The notes under the pieces were generated by a model. That model was not told where the DNA came from and did not search any database. It saw only the letters and a list, made by a program, of their open reading frames with translations. The position numbers were made by a program, and so were the translations under genes. Below are positions 23,830 through 32,720 of a DNA stretch of 64,000 nt, piece by piece; position 1 is the stretch's first letter, and the number at the start of each line of letters is the position of its first letter. Origin of the DNA: Streptomyces bambusae (lineage in GTDB: Bacteria; Actinomycetota; Actinomycetes; Streptomycetales; Streptomycetaceae); the NCBI RefSeq assembly GCF_020532645.1, contig NZ_JAJAUZ010000020.1, forward strand, positions 56,283 to 120,282, read 5' to 3'.

Positions 23830-26800
23830 ATGGCCTCGTTGCCGAACCCGTCCGCAGACACCCAGACCCGGGCCGACGCCCTCCGCCAGGCGCTCGCCAC
23901 GCGCGTGGTGGTGGCCGACGGAGCCATGGGAACGATGCTCCAGGCGCAGGACCCCACCCTCGAGGACTTCCAGAACCTCGAAGGCTGCAACGAGGTCCTC
24001 AACGTCACCCGCCCGGACATCGTCCGCTCCGTCCACGAGGCCTACTTCGCCGTCGGCGTGGACTGTGTCGAGACCAACACCTTCGGCGCCAACCTCTCCG
24101 CGCTCGCCGAGTACGACATCCCCGAGCGCAACCACGAGCTGTCCGAGGCCGGCGCCCGCATCGCCCGCGAGGTCGCCGACGCCTACACCGCGAGCACCGG
24201 GCAGCAGCGCTGGGTGCTCGGCTCCATGGGCCCCGGCACCAAGCTGCCCACCCTCGGCCACATCTCGTACGACGCCATCCGCGACGCCTACCAGACCAAC
24301 GCCGAGGGACTCCTCGCCGGCGGCGCCGACGCCCTCCTCGTCGAGACCACCCAGGACCTCCTGCAGACGAAGTCCTCCATCATCGGCGCCCACCGCGCCA
24401 TGGCCGCCCTCGGCGTCACCGTCCCGCTGATCTGCTCCGTCACCGTCGAGACCACCGGCACCATGCTGCTCGGCTCCGAGATCGGCGCCGCGCTGACCTC
24501 GCTGGAGCCCCTCGGCATCGACATGATCGGCCTGAACTGCGCCACCGGCCCCGCCGAGATGAGCGAGCACCTGCGCTACCTCGCGCGCAACGCCCGCATC
24601 CCCCTCTCCTGCATGCCCAACGCCGGCCTGCCCGTCCTCACCAAGGACGGCGCGCACTACCCGCTGTCCGCCTCCGAGCTCGCCGACGCCCAGGAGGGCT
24701 TCGTCCGCGAGTACGGCCTCTCCCTCGTCGGCGGCTGCTGCGGCACCACACCCGAACACCTCCGCCAGGTCGTCGAGCGGGTCCGCACCCTGGCCCCCGG
24801 CGCCCGCGACCCGCGCCCCGAACCCGGCGCCTCCTCGCTCTACCAGACCGTGCCGTTCCGCCAGGACACCGCGTACATGGCGATCGGCGAGCGCACCAAC
24901 GCCAACGGCTCCAAGAAGTTCCGCGAGGCCATGCTCGCCGGCCGCTGGGACGACTGCGTCGAGATGGCCCGCGACCAGATCCGCGAGGGCGCCCACATGC
25001 TCGACCTCTGCGTCGACTACGTGGGCCGTGACGGCGTCGCCGACATGGAGGAGCTCGCCGGCCGCTTCGCCACCGCCTCCACCCTGCCGATCGTCCTCGA
25101 CTCCACCGAGGTCGACGTCATCCGCGCGGGCCTGGAGAAGCTCGGCGGCCGCGCCGTCATCAACTCCGTCAACTACGAGGACGGCGACGGCCCGCAGTCC
25201 CGCTTCGCCCAGGTCACCCGCCTGGCCCGGGAGCACGGCGCCGCCCTGATCGCCCTCACCATCGACGAGGAGGGCCAGGCCCGCACCGTCGAGCACAAGG
25301 TCGCCATCGCCGAACGCCTCATCGCCGACCTCACCGGCAACTGGGGCATCAACGAGTGCGACATCCTCATCGACACCCTCACCTTCACCATCTGCACCGG
25401 CCAGGAGGAGAGCCGCGGCGACGGCATCGCCACCATCGAGGCCATCCGCGAACTCAAGCGCCGCCACCCGGACGTCCAGACCACCCTCGGCCTGTCCAAC
25501 ATCTCCTTCGGCCTCAACCCGGCCGCCCGCATCCTGCTGAACTCCGTCTTCCTCGACGAGTGCGTCAAGGCCGGCCTCGACTCCGCGATCGTCCACGCCA
25601 GCAAGATCCTGCCGATCGCGCGCTTCGACGAGGAGCAGGTCACCACCGCCCTCGACCTCATCTACGACCGCCGCGCCGAGGGCTACGACCCCCTGCAGAA
25701 GCTCATGGAGCTGTTCGAGGGCGTCAACACCAAGTCCCTCAAGGCCGGCAAGGCCGAGGAACTCCTCGCCCTCCCGCTGGAGGAGCGCCTCCAGCGGCGC
25801 ATCATCGACGGCGAGAAGAACGGCCTCGAAGCCGACCTCGACGAAGCCCTCCGCGACCGCCCCGCCCTCGACATCGTCAACGACACCCTCCTGGAGGGCA
25901 TGAAGGTCGTCGGCGAGCTCTTCGGCTCCGGGCAGATGCAGCTCCCGTTCGTGCTCCAGTCCGCCGAGGTGATGAAGACCGCCGTCGCGCACCTCGAACC
26001 GCACATGGAGAAGTCCGACGCCGAGGGCAAGGGCACCATCGTCCTCGCCACCGTCCGCGGCGACGTCCACGACATCGGCAAGAACCTCGTCGACATCATC
26101 CTCTCCAACAACGGCTACAACGTGGTCAACCTGGGCATCAAGCAGCCCGTCTCCGCGATCCTCGAAGCCGCCGCCGAACACCGCGCCGACGTCATCGGCA
26201 TGTCCGGCCTCCTCGTGAAGTCCACCGTGATCATGAAGGAGAACCTGGAGGAGCTCAACCAGCGCAAGCTGGCCGCCGACTACCCCGTCATCCTCGGCGG
26301 CGCCGCCCTCACCCGCGCCTACGTCGAACAGGACCTCCACGAGATCTACGAGGGCGAAGTCCGCTACGCCCGCGACGCGTTCGAGGGGCTGCGCCTCATG
26401 GACGCCCTCATCGCCGTCAAGCGCGGCGTGCCCGGCGCCACCCTCCCCGAACTCAAGCAGCGCCGCGTCCCCAAGCGGGACACCGCCGCCCTCCAGGTCG
26501 CCGAGCCCGAGCCGGGCGGCCGCTCCGACGTCTCCTACGACAACCCCGTGCCCACCCCGCCGTTCTGGGGCACCCGCGTGATCAAGGGCATCGGCCTCAA
26601 GGAATACGCCTCCTGGCTCGACGAAGGCGCCCTCTTCAAGGGCCAGTGGGGCCTCAAGCAGGCCCGCGCCGGCGGCCCCAGCTACGAGGACCTCGTCGAG
26701 ACCGAGGGCCGGCCCCGGCTGCGCGGCCTCCTCGACCGCCTGCACACCGACAACCTCCTCGAAGCCGCCGTCGTCTACGGCTACTTCCCCTGCGTGGCCA

Positions 26801-27339
26801 AGGGCGACGACCTGATCCTCCTCCACGAGGACGGCTCCGAGCGCACCCGCTTCACCTTCCCCCGCCAGCGCCGCGGCCGCCGCCTGTGCCTGGCCGACTT
26901 CTTCCGCCCCGAGGAGACCGGCGAGACCGACGTGGTCGGGCTCCAGGTCGTCACCGTCGGCTCGAAGATCGGCGAGGAGACCGCCCGGCTGTTCGCCGCC
27001 GACGCCTACCGCGAGTACATGGAGCTGCACGGGCTGTCCGTCCAGCTCGCCGAGGCCCTCGCCGAGTACTGGCACGCCCGGGTCCGCGCCGAACTCGGCT
27101 TCGGCGCCGAGGACCCCGCCAACGTCGAGGACATGTTCGACCTCAAGTACCGCGGCGCCCGCTTCTCCCTCGGCTACGGCGCCTGCCCCGACCTGGAGGA
27201 CCGCGCGAAGATCGCCGACCTGCTGCAGCCCGAGCGGATCGGCGTCCACCTCTCCGAGGAGTTCCAGCTCCACCCCGAGCAGTCGACCGACGCGATCGTC
27301 CTCCACCACCCCGAGGCGAAGTACTTCAACGCACGCTGA
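23830..27339 (+). CDS. metH: Cobalamin-dependent methionine synthase
   Basis: A 1169-residue four-module enzyme that moves the methyl group of methyltetrahydrofolate to homocysteine through cobalamin. The homocysteine domain has zinc ligands Cys237 (GLNCATG) and Cys303-Cys304 (GGCCGTT). The pterin-binding domain includes AIGERTNANGSKKFREAM. The cobalamin domain has DVHDIG with axial His747. The C-terminal reactivation domain contains EYWHARVR and RFSLGYGACPDLEDR. Length is normal. ATG 23830 is 6 nt after AGGGAG; the long upstream open frame overlaps gylR and is not coding. Confidence 0.97.
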   Translation: MASLPNPSADTQTRADALRQALATRVVVADGAMGTMLQAQDPTLEDFQNLEGCNEVLNVTRPDIVRSVHEAYFAVGVDCVETNTFGANLSALAEYDIPERNHELSEAGARIAREVADAYTASTGQQRWVLGSMGPGTKLPTLGHISYDAIRDAYQTNAEGLLAGGADALLVETTQDLLQTKSSIIGAHRAMAALGVTVPLICSVTVETTGTMLLGSEIGAALTSLEPLGIDMIGLNCATGPAEMSEHLRYLARNARIPLSCMPNAGLPVLTKDGAHYPLSASELADAQEGFVREYGLSLVGGCCGTTPEHLRQVVERVRTLAPGARDPRPEPGASSLYQTVPFRQDTAYMAIGERTNANGSKKFREAMLAGRWDDCVEMARDQIREGAHMLDLCVDYVGRDGVADMEELAGRFATASTLPIVLDSTEVDVIRAGLEKLGGRAVINSVNYEDGDGPQSRFAQVTRLAREHGAALIALTIDEEGQARTVEHKVAIAERLIADLTGNWGINECDILIDTLTFTICTGQEESRGDGIATIEAIRELKRRHPDVQTTLGLSNISFGLNPAARILLNSVFLDECVKAGLDSAIVHASKILPIARFDEEQVTTALDLIYDRRAEGYDPLQKLMELFEGVNTKSLKAGKAEELLALPLEERLQRRIIDGEKNGLEADLDEALRDRPALDIVNDTLLEGMKVVGELFGSGQMQLPFVLQSAEVMKTAVAHLEPHMEKSDAEGKGTIVLATVRGDVHDIGKNLVDIILSNNGYNVVNLGIKQPVSAILEAAAEHRADVIGMSGLLVKSTVIMKENLEELNQRKLAADYPVILGGAALTRAYVEQDLHEIYEGEVRYARDAFEGLRLMDALIAVKRGVPGATLPELKQRRVPKRDTAALQVAEPEPGGRSDVSYDNPVPTPPFWGTRVIKGIGLKEYASWLDEGALFKGQWGLKQARAGGPSYEDLVETEGRPRLRGLLDRLHTDNLLEAAVVYGYFPCVAKGDDLILLHEDGSERTRFTFPRQRRGRRLCLADFFRPEETGETDVVGLQVVTVGSKIGEETARLFAADAYREYMELHGLSVQLAEALAEYWHARVRAELGFGAEDPANVEDMFDLKYRGARFSLGYGACPDLEDRAKIADLLQPERIGVHLSEEFQLHPEQSTDAIVLHHPEAKYFNAR

Positions 27340-27456
27340 CCGAGATCGACGTACACTGGTCGGTCCCACACAGGCCGGTCGCCTGGTCCACGGGGCAGCA
27401 CGCCCGCGGGGAGAGGCGGCCGGCCTTGTCGTCCCCACCGCCCGGAGGTGCGCCGT

Positions 27457-28158
27457 ATGACCAGCACGGTTCCCGTGTCCGTCCCCGTGACGGCCGACGG
27501 CTCGGCCCTCCAGGCCGTGCTGCTCGACATGGACGGGACCCTCGTCGACACCGAGGGCTTCTGGTGGGACGCGGAAGTCGCCGTCTTCGCCGAACTCGGC
27601 CACCGCCTCGACGAGAGCTGGCGCGACGTCGTCGTCGGCGGCCCCATGAGCCGCAGCCTCGGCTTCCTCCTCCAGGCCACCGGCGCCGAGATCGGCCTCG
27701 CCGAGCTGAGCGTCGTGCTCAACGAGCGCTTCGAGGCCCGCATCGCCGAGCACGTACCGCTGATGCCCGGAGCCGAACGCCTGCTGGCCGAACTCGCCCG
27801 GCACAACGTGCCCACCGCCCTGGTCTCCGCCTCCCACCGGCGCGTCATCGACCGCATCCTGCGCTCCCTGGGCCCCGACCGCTTCGCCCTCAGCGTCGCC
27901 GGCGACGAAGTGCCCCGCACCAAGCCCCACCCCGACCCCTACCTGCGGGCCGCGCACGCCCTCGGCGCCCACCCCGCCCGCTGCGCCGTCATCGAGGACA
28001 CCGCCACCGGAGTGGCCGCCGCCGAAGCCGCCGGCTGCCGCGTCGTCGCCGTGCCCTCCGTCGCCGCCATCGCCCCCGCACCCGGCCGCACCGTCGTCGC
28101 CTCCCTCGAAGAGGTCGACCTGGCCTTCCTGCGCTCCCTCATCACCGGAATGAACTGA
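27457..28158 (+). CDS. HAD-superfamily phosphatase
   Basis: A 233-residue beta-phosphoglucomutase/phosphatase-type HAD hydrolase. Motif I is LLDMDGTLVDTEG, motif II is LVSASH, Lys is in VPRTKPHPDPY and motif IV is VIEDTATGV. A small-molecule phosphate or sugar phosphate is the likely substrate. ATG 27457 is 8 nt after GGAGG; a GTG at 27448 overlaps it. It is 117 bp downstream of metH on the same strand with no hairpin between, so co-transcription is possible. It ends at two terminators. Confidence 0.9.
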   Translation: MTSTVPVSVPVTADGSALQAVLLDMDGTLVDTEGFWWDAEVAVFAELGHRLDESWRDVVVGGPMSRSLGFLLQATGAEIGLAELSVVLNERFEARIAEHVPLMPGAERLLAELARHNVPTALVSASHRRVIDRILRSLGPDRFALSVAGDEVPRTKPHPDPYLRAAHALGAHPARCAVIEDTATGVAAAEAAGCRVVAVPSVAAIAPAPGRTVVASLEEVDLAFLRSLITGMN

Positions 28159-28165
28159 ACCGTCA

Positions 28166-28190
28166 CCGCCCGTGCCCGCCCGACGGGCGG
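28166..28190 (+). terminator. Hairpin downstream of the HAD gene
   Basis: 8-bp arms CCGCCCGT and ACGGGCGG with a 9-nt loop begin 8 nt past the stop codon. Confidence 0.55.
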
Positions 28191-28234
28191 CGGAGGCGCA
28201 AATTCCGTCACAGCGAGTTCCCCCCGCCGCCGGC

Positions 28235-28258
28235 CCCGGGTGACCTTCGTCACCCGGG
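28235..28258 (+). terminator. Perfect 10-bp hairpin terminator
   Basis: CCCGGGTGAC-CTTC-GTCACCCGGG with a tight 4-nt loop. Confidence 0.85.
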
Positions 28259-28604
28259 AAGACCCGCGGTGTCCGCTTTGCGCGCCCGGAACGCTTCCCT
28301 TGTGTCCGGATTGATCATCTCCTGACCGAAAGCGCCGGGCGTCACCGTGCGCAGCCAGTTGGCACCCATCACCGTGCGATTACGCCCCAAGTCCGGCCAG
28401 TTCCAGCCATCCCGCCACGGACCACTATCGTCAAAGCCGGCACTGCGCCGCCACCTCTCGTGGACCGCGTACTACACCCCTGCACGCGGCCCGCGTGGAA
28501 CCGATCGTCTAAAGACCCGGCCCGATCGTTCCGCCCCGAACGGGCGCCCGGCGCAATGCCCTTTACCGCTGTGACCAAGTGCCGGTTGAGGGAGAACTCC
28601 GAGC
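28259..28604 (+). other. Non-coding upstream region of the solute-binding protein genes
   Basis: No gene or convincing hairpin is visible. The region is less G+C-rich than its surroundings and contains a GAGGGAGAA ribosome site (around 28589) for ATG 28605, so it presumably carries the promoter. Confidence 0.5.
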
Positions 28605-30212
28605 ATGAACCGCAAGACCCTGGTGCTGACGGCTGCCGCCGTGCTGCTCACCCCCGCGCTCGCCGCCTGCGGCAGCGCCACCGGAGGGGGAGCGGGCGGA
28701 GGCGCCATCGTGGTCGGCACCACCGACCGGTTCGAGGCAGCGGACTACGCCCCCGCCCCGTTCGACCCCGCCTACGCGTACGACGCCGGCACCTGGAACG
28801 TGCTGCGCCAGACCGTCCAGACGCTGATGCACATCCCGCGCGGCGGCGGCGAGCCCGTCCCCGAGGCCGCCGAGGACTGCCGCTTCACCGACGAGAGCAA
28901 CGAGAGCTACCGCTGCACCCTGCGCGAAGGCCTCCAGTTCTCCAGCGGCGACCCGCTCACCGCCCAGGACGTCAAGTTCTCCATCGAGCGCACCCTGAAG
29001 ATCAACGACGAGAACGGCCCCGCCGTCCTCCTCTCCACCCTCGACACCATCGAGACCAAGGGCGACGACACGGTCGTCTTCCACCTGAAGACCCCCGACG
29101 CCACCTTCCCGTACAAGCTGTCCACCCCCGCCGCGGGCATCGTCAGCAGCAAGAAGTACCAGGGCGGCGCCCTGCGCCCCGGCTTCGACGTGGACGGCTC
29201 CGGCCCGTACACCATGAAGGCCGAGGTCAAGGACAACCAGCTGGTCCGGGCCGTCTTCACCAAGAACGACAAGTACAAGGGCGACCTCAAGCTCAAGAAC
29301 GACAAGGTCGAGCTGCGCTCCTTCGCCGACTCCGCCGCCATGGGCGAGGCCCTGGAGGACGGCGACATCCACATGATGTCCCGCAGCCTCTCGCCCGCCC
29401 AGATCGACGAGCTGGCCGGCAACCCGCCCAAGGGCGTCAAGCTCGTCCCGATGCCCGGCCTGGAGATCCGCTACCTCGGCTTCAACACCGAGGCCCCGGC
29501 CGTCAAGGAGAAGGCCGTCCGCCAGGCGATCGCCGCCACCGTCGACCGGTCCGCCCTCCTCGACAAGGTCTACGGCAAGGCCGCCGAGCCGCTCTACTCG
29601 CTGGTCCCCTCCAGCGTCGGCGGCCACGTCAACTCGTTCTTCAACAAGTACGGCGGCGAGCCCGACGCCTCCGCCGCGGCAGCCCTGCTGCGCCGCGCGG
29701 ACGTCGCCACCCCCGTCAAGCTCACCCTGAACTACACGACGGACCACTACGGCGACGGCACCGCCGCCGAGTTCGAGGCCCTCAAGGCCCAGCTCAACGC
29801 CACCAAGCTGTTCGACGTCACCGTCCAGGGCACCCCGTGGGCCGACTACCGCCCCGCCCAGAAGAAGGGCGAGTACGCGGTCTACGGCCTCGGCTGGTTC
29901 CCCGACTTCCCGGACGCCGACAACTTCCTCGCACCGTTCCTCGAGGAGGGCAACTTCCTCAACACGCCGTACGCCAACGGCACGGTGCGCAACAAGCTGA
30001 TCCCCGAATCCCGGCGCACCGGCGACCGCACGGTCGCCGCGCAGACCTTCGGCCGGATCCAGGACATCGTCGCCGAGGACGTGCCGGTGCTGCCCCTGTG
30101 GCAGGCCAAGCAGTACGTCGCCGCACGCGACGGGATCACCGGTGTGGAGTGGTCGGTCAACTCCATCTCCGACCTTCAGCTGTGGGAGCTCGGCCGCGGC
30201 GTCAGCGGCTGA
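28605..30212 (+). CDS. Family 5 ABC solute-binding lipoprotein (1)
   Basis: A 535-residue extracellular lipoprotein. The signal peptide (MNRKTLVLTAAAVLLTPALA) ends in lipobox LAAC. The mature part has the SBP_bac_5 pattern of peptide or nickel-type binding proteins: CTLREGLQFSSGDPLTAQDV, FSIERTLKI, FNTEAPAVKEKAVRQAIAAT and DIVAEDVPVLPLWQAKQY. No permease or ATPase gene accompanies it. It is about 57 bp upstream of a clear paralogue, so the pair arose by tandem duplication and probably forms one transcript. Confidence 0.9.
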   Translation: MNRKTLVLTAAAVLLTPALAACGSATGGGAGGGAIVVGTTDRFEAADYAPAPFDPAYAYDAGTWNVLRQTVQTLMHIPRGGGEPVPEAAEDCRFTDESNESYRCTLREGLQFSSGDPLTAQDVKFSIERTLKINDENGPAVLLSTLDTIETKGDDTVVFHLKTPDATFPYKLSTPAAGIVSSKKYQGGALRPGFDVDGSGPYTMKAEVKDNQLVRAVFTKNDKYKGDLKLKNDKVELRSFADSAAMGEALEDGDIHMMSRSLSPAQIDELAGNPPKGVKLVPMPGLEIRYLGFNTEAPAVKEKAVRQAIAATVDRSALLDKVYGKAAEPLYSLVPSSVGGHVNSFFNKYGGEPDASAAAALLRRADVATPVKLTLNYTTDHYGDGTAAEFEALKAQLNATKLFDVTVQGTPWADYRPAQKKGEYAVYGLGWFPDFPDADNFLAPFLEEGNFLNTPYANGTVRNKLIPESRRTGDRTVAAQTFGRIQDIVAEDVPVLPLWQAKQYVAARDGITGVEWSVNSISDLQLWELGRGVSG

Positions 30213-30284
30213 TCCACCCGGCAAACCGGCAGCGGATGGCGCGGGCCGGCGGACACCAGAGTCAAGACAGTGAGGCACGTTCGC

Positions 30285-31862
30285 GTGAACAGACGTAACC
30301 AGTGGTTGGCGGCCCCGCTCGGCGCGGTCACCGCGGCAGCCCTGCTCAGCGGTTGCGGTACGGAGGATGCGGGATCCAAGGGCACCGGCAAGTCGGTGGT
30401 CATGGGGATGTCCGACAAGGTGGCGGCCACGGACCCGGCCTCCGGTTACGACGCCGGCTCCTGGCTCCTGTTCAACAACGTCTTCCAGACCCTGCTCAGC
30501 TTCCCCAAGGGCAGCACGTCCCCCGAGCCCGACGCCGCCCAGAGCTGCGGCTTCGAGGACGGCGCCAGCAAGGTCTACCGCTGCACCCTGAAGTCCGGGC
30601 TGAAGTTCAGCAACGGCAACACGCTCACCGCGAAGGACGTCAAGTACTCCTTCGAGCGCACCCTGAAGATCAACGACCCGAACGGGCCCGCGGTCCTGCT
30701 CTCCTCCATCGAGAGCATCGAGACGCCGGACGACAAGAGCGTCGTCTTCCGCCTCAAGAACTCCGACGCGACCTTCCCCAGCAAGATCGCGGCCGGCGCC
30801 GGCTCCATCGTCGACCACCGGGAGTACCCGGCCGACAAGCTGCGCACCGACGGCAAGGCCACGGGCTCCGGCCTCTACACCCTCGAGTCGTTCGACGGGG
30901 ACAGCGCCAAGTTCGCCGTCAACGGCTCGTACACCGGCCAGGCCGAGGCGAAGAACTCCGGCGTGACCATGAAGTTCTTCCACAACGACCAGGCGGCCCT
31001 CAAGCAGGCACTGGAGAAGGGCGACATCGACTTCGCCTTCCGCGGCCTGGCCGCCGCCGACATCGCGGGCCTGGGCACCGGCGCCGAGCAGATCGACGTC
31101 GTCCAGGGCACCGGAGCCGAGGTCCGCTACCTCGTCTTCAACACCGAGGACCCGGTCGCCGGCAAGAGCGCCGTCCGCAAGGCCATGGCCTACCTCGTCG
31201 ACCGCGAGGCCCTGGTCCGCGACGTCTACAACGGCACCGCCACCCCGCTGTACTCGATCATCCCGTCCGGGATCAGCGGCCACACCACGCCATTCTTCGA
31301 CCGCTACGGCGGCACCCCGCAGCCCGCCAAGGCCAAGGCCGCCCTGCGCAAGGCCGGCATCACCGACAAGGTGAAGATCACCCTCTGGTCCACCCCGTCG
31401 CGCTTCGGCCCGGCCACCGACCAGGAGTTCCAGGCCATCGCCAAGCAGCTCAACGCGAGCGGCCTGTTCGAGGCCGAGGTCAAGTCCGTCGAGTACGACC
31501 AGTACGAGAAGGACGTCGCCGCCGGCCGCTACGGCGTCTACGTCAAGGGCTGGATCCCCGACTACCCCGACGCGGACAGCTTCAGCCAGCCGTTCTTCGG
31601 CGAGGGCAACGTCCTCAACAACCGCTACGAGAACGCGACGATCACCGGGAAGATCCTCCCGAAGACCGCCGCCGCATCCGACCGGTCGGTCACCACGGGC
31701 GACTACGCCCAGCTCCAGAACATCGTCGCCGACGACGTCCCCGTCCTGCCGCTGTGGCAGAGCAAGCAGTACGCCGTGGCCCGCGAGAACGTCACCGGAC
31801 TCCAGTGGTCCCTCGACGCCTCCACCGTCTTCCGCTTCGGGGAGATCAGCAAGAGCAGCTGA
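30285..31862 (+). CDS. Family 5 ABC solute-binding lipoprotein (2)
   Basis: A 525-residue paralogue of the preceding protein: an N-terminal signal peptide with lipobox LSGC, then CTLKSGLKFSNGNTLTAKDV, FERTLKINDPNGPAVLLS, FNTEDPVAGKSAVRKAMAYL and NIVADDVPVLPLWQSKQYAV. GTG 30285 was chosen because AGTGAGG lies 9 nt upstream; GTG 30270 is possible and would lengthen the signal peptide. It must borrow membrane components encoded elsewhere, or act as a sensor. It ends at a terminator with a duplicated arm. Confidence 0.9.
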   Translation: MNRRNQWLAAPLGAVTAAALLSGCGTEDAGSKGTGKSVVMGMSDKVAATDPASGYDAGSWLLFNNVFQTLLSFPKGSTSPEPDAAQSCGFEDGASKVYRCTLKSGLKFSNGNTLTAKDVKYSFERTLKINDPNGPAVLLSSIESIETPDDKSVVFRLKNSDATFPSKIAAGAGSIVDHREYPADKLRTDGKATGSGLYTLESFDGDSAKFAVNGSYTGQAEAKNSGVTMKFFHNDQAALKQALEKGDIDFAFRGLAAADIAGLGTGAEQIDVVQGTGAEVRYLVFNTEDPVAGKSAVRKAMAYLVDREALVRDVYNGTATPLYSIIPSGISGHTTPFFDRYGGTPQPAKAKAALRKAGITDKVKITLWSTPSRFGPATDQEFQAIAKQLNASGLFEAEVKSVEYDQYEKDVAAGRYGVYVKGWIPDYPDADSFSQPFFGEGNVLNNRYENATITGKILPKTAAASDRSVTTGDYAQLQNIVADDVPVLPLWQSKQYAVARENVTGLQWSLDASTVFRFGEISKSS

Positions 31863-31901
31863 CGCCACCCCGGCCGGCCCCGCGCCGACCGGGAACGGCA
31901 C

Positions 31902-31957
31902 CGCCCCCGGCGCCCGCAAGGGCACCGGGGGCGGTCGCAAGGGCACCGGGGGCGGTC
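31902..31957 (+). terminator. Terminator with duplicated 21-bp right arm
   Basis: CCGCCCCCGGCGCCC pairs, with one mismatch, with GGGCACCGGGGGCGG. The 21-mer GCAAGGGCACCGGGGGCGGTC is present twice in tandem (31916-31936 and 31937-31957), so the left arm has two possible partners. Confidence 0.7.
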
Positions 31958-31984
31958 GCGCGTCCGGGCTGCGCAGCACGGGCG

Positions 31985-32659
31985 CTACTGGGCGGCCCCG
32001 GGCCGCACCAGACCGCTCTCGTACGCGTACACGGCCGCCTGCACCCGGTCCCGCAGCCCCAGCTTCGTCAGCACGTGCCCCACGTGCGTCTTCACCGTGG
32101 TCTCGCTCACGAACAGGTCCGCCGCGATCTCCGCGTTCGACAGCCCCCGCGCCACCAGCTTCAGCACGTCGACCTCCCGCTCGGTCAGCGAGCCCAGCGT
32201 GTCCGGAACCGGCTGCTCGCCCGACGGCAGATGACCCGCGTACTTGTCCAGCAGCCGCCGCGTGATGCTCGGCGCGAGCATCGCCTCACCGCCCGCCACC
32301 ACCCGGATCGCCTGCACCAGCTCGTTCGCCGGCGCGTCCTTCAGCAGGAAGCCGCTCGCACCCGCGCGCAGCGCCTCCACCACGTACTCGTCCAGATCGA
32401 ACGTGGTCAGCACCAGCACCTTCGCCGGACCGTTGCGCTCCGGACCGGTGATCTGCCGGGTCGCCTCCACCCCGTCCATCCGCGGCATCCGGATGTCCAT
32501 CAGCACCACGTCCGGCTGCAGCGCCCGCACCTGGTCCAGCGCCTGCAGACCGTCCCCGGCCTCACCCACCACCACCAGGTCCTGCTCGGCCTCCAGGATC
32601 ATCCGGAAACCGGTGCGCAGCAGCGGCTGGTCGTCGACCAGCAGGACACGGATAGCCAC
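31985..32659 (-). CDS. NarL/LuxR-type response regulator (no kinase nearby)
   Basis: A 224-residue two-component regulator. The receiver has acidic DD in VLLVDDQPLL, the phospho-acceptor Asp in VVLMDIRMPRMDG, Thr in VLVLTTFD and Lys in GFLLKDAP. The C-terminal LuxR helix-turn-helix is LTEREVDVLKLVARGLSNAE then FVSETTVKTHVGHVLTKLGL. GTG 32659 follows GAGG. No histidine kinase gene is adjacent, although regulators of this type are usually paired. It follows the RecB-type gene by 61 bp on the same strand and converges on the solute-binding genes. Confidence 0.93.
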   Translation of the reverse strand: MAIRVLLVDDQPLLRTGFRMILEAEQDLVVVGEAGDGLQALDQVRALQPDVVLMDIRMPRMDGVEATRQITGPERNGPAKVLVLTTFDLDEYVVEALRAGASGFLLKDAPANELVQAIRVVAGGEAMLAPSITRRLLDKYAGHLPSGEQPVPDTLGSLTEREVDVLKLVARGLSNAEIAADLFVSETTVKTHVGHVLTKLGLRDRVQAAVYAYESGLVRPGAAQ

Positions 32660-32720
32660 GGAGAACCTCACATCGTCGGGCGGATCGCGCAGTCCCGCCC
32701 ATTCTGCCCTGAGCCCGAGA

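Noticed and set aside
23653..27972. 1439-residue minus-strand open frame across metH
   Set aside because: Gly/Val/Asp/Glu/Leu low-complexity mirror of metH; no domain or ribosome site.
28563..31979. 1138-residue minus-strand open frame across the solute-binding genes
   Set aside because: Mirror of two genes with clear lipoboxes and family motifs.
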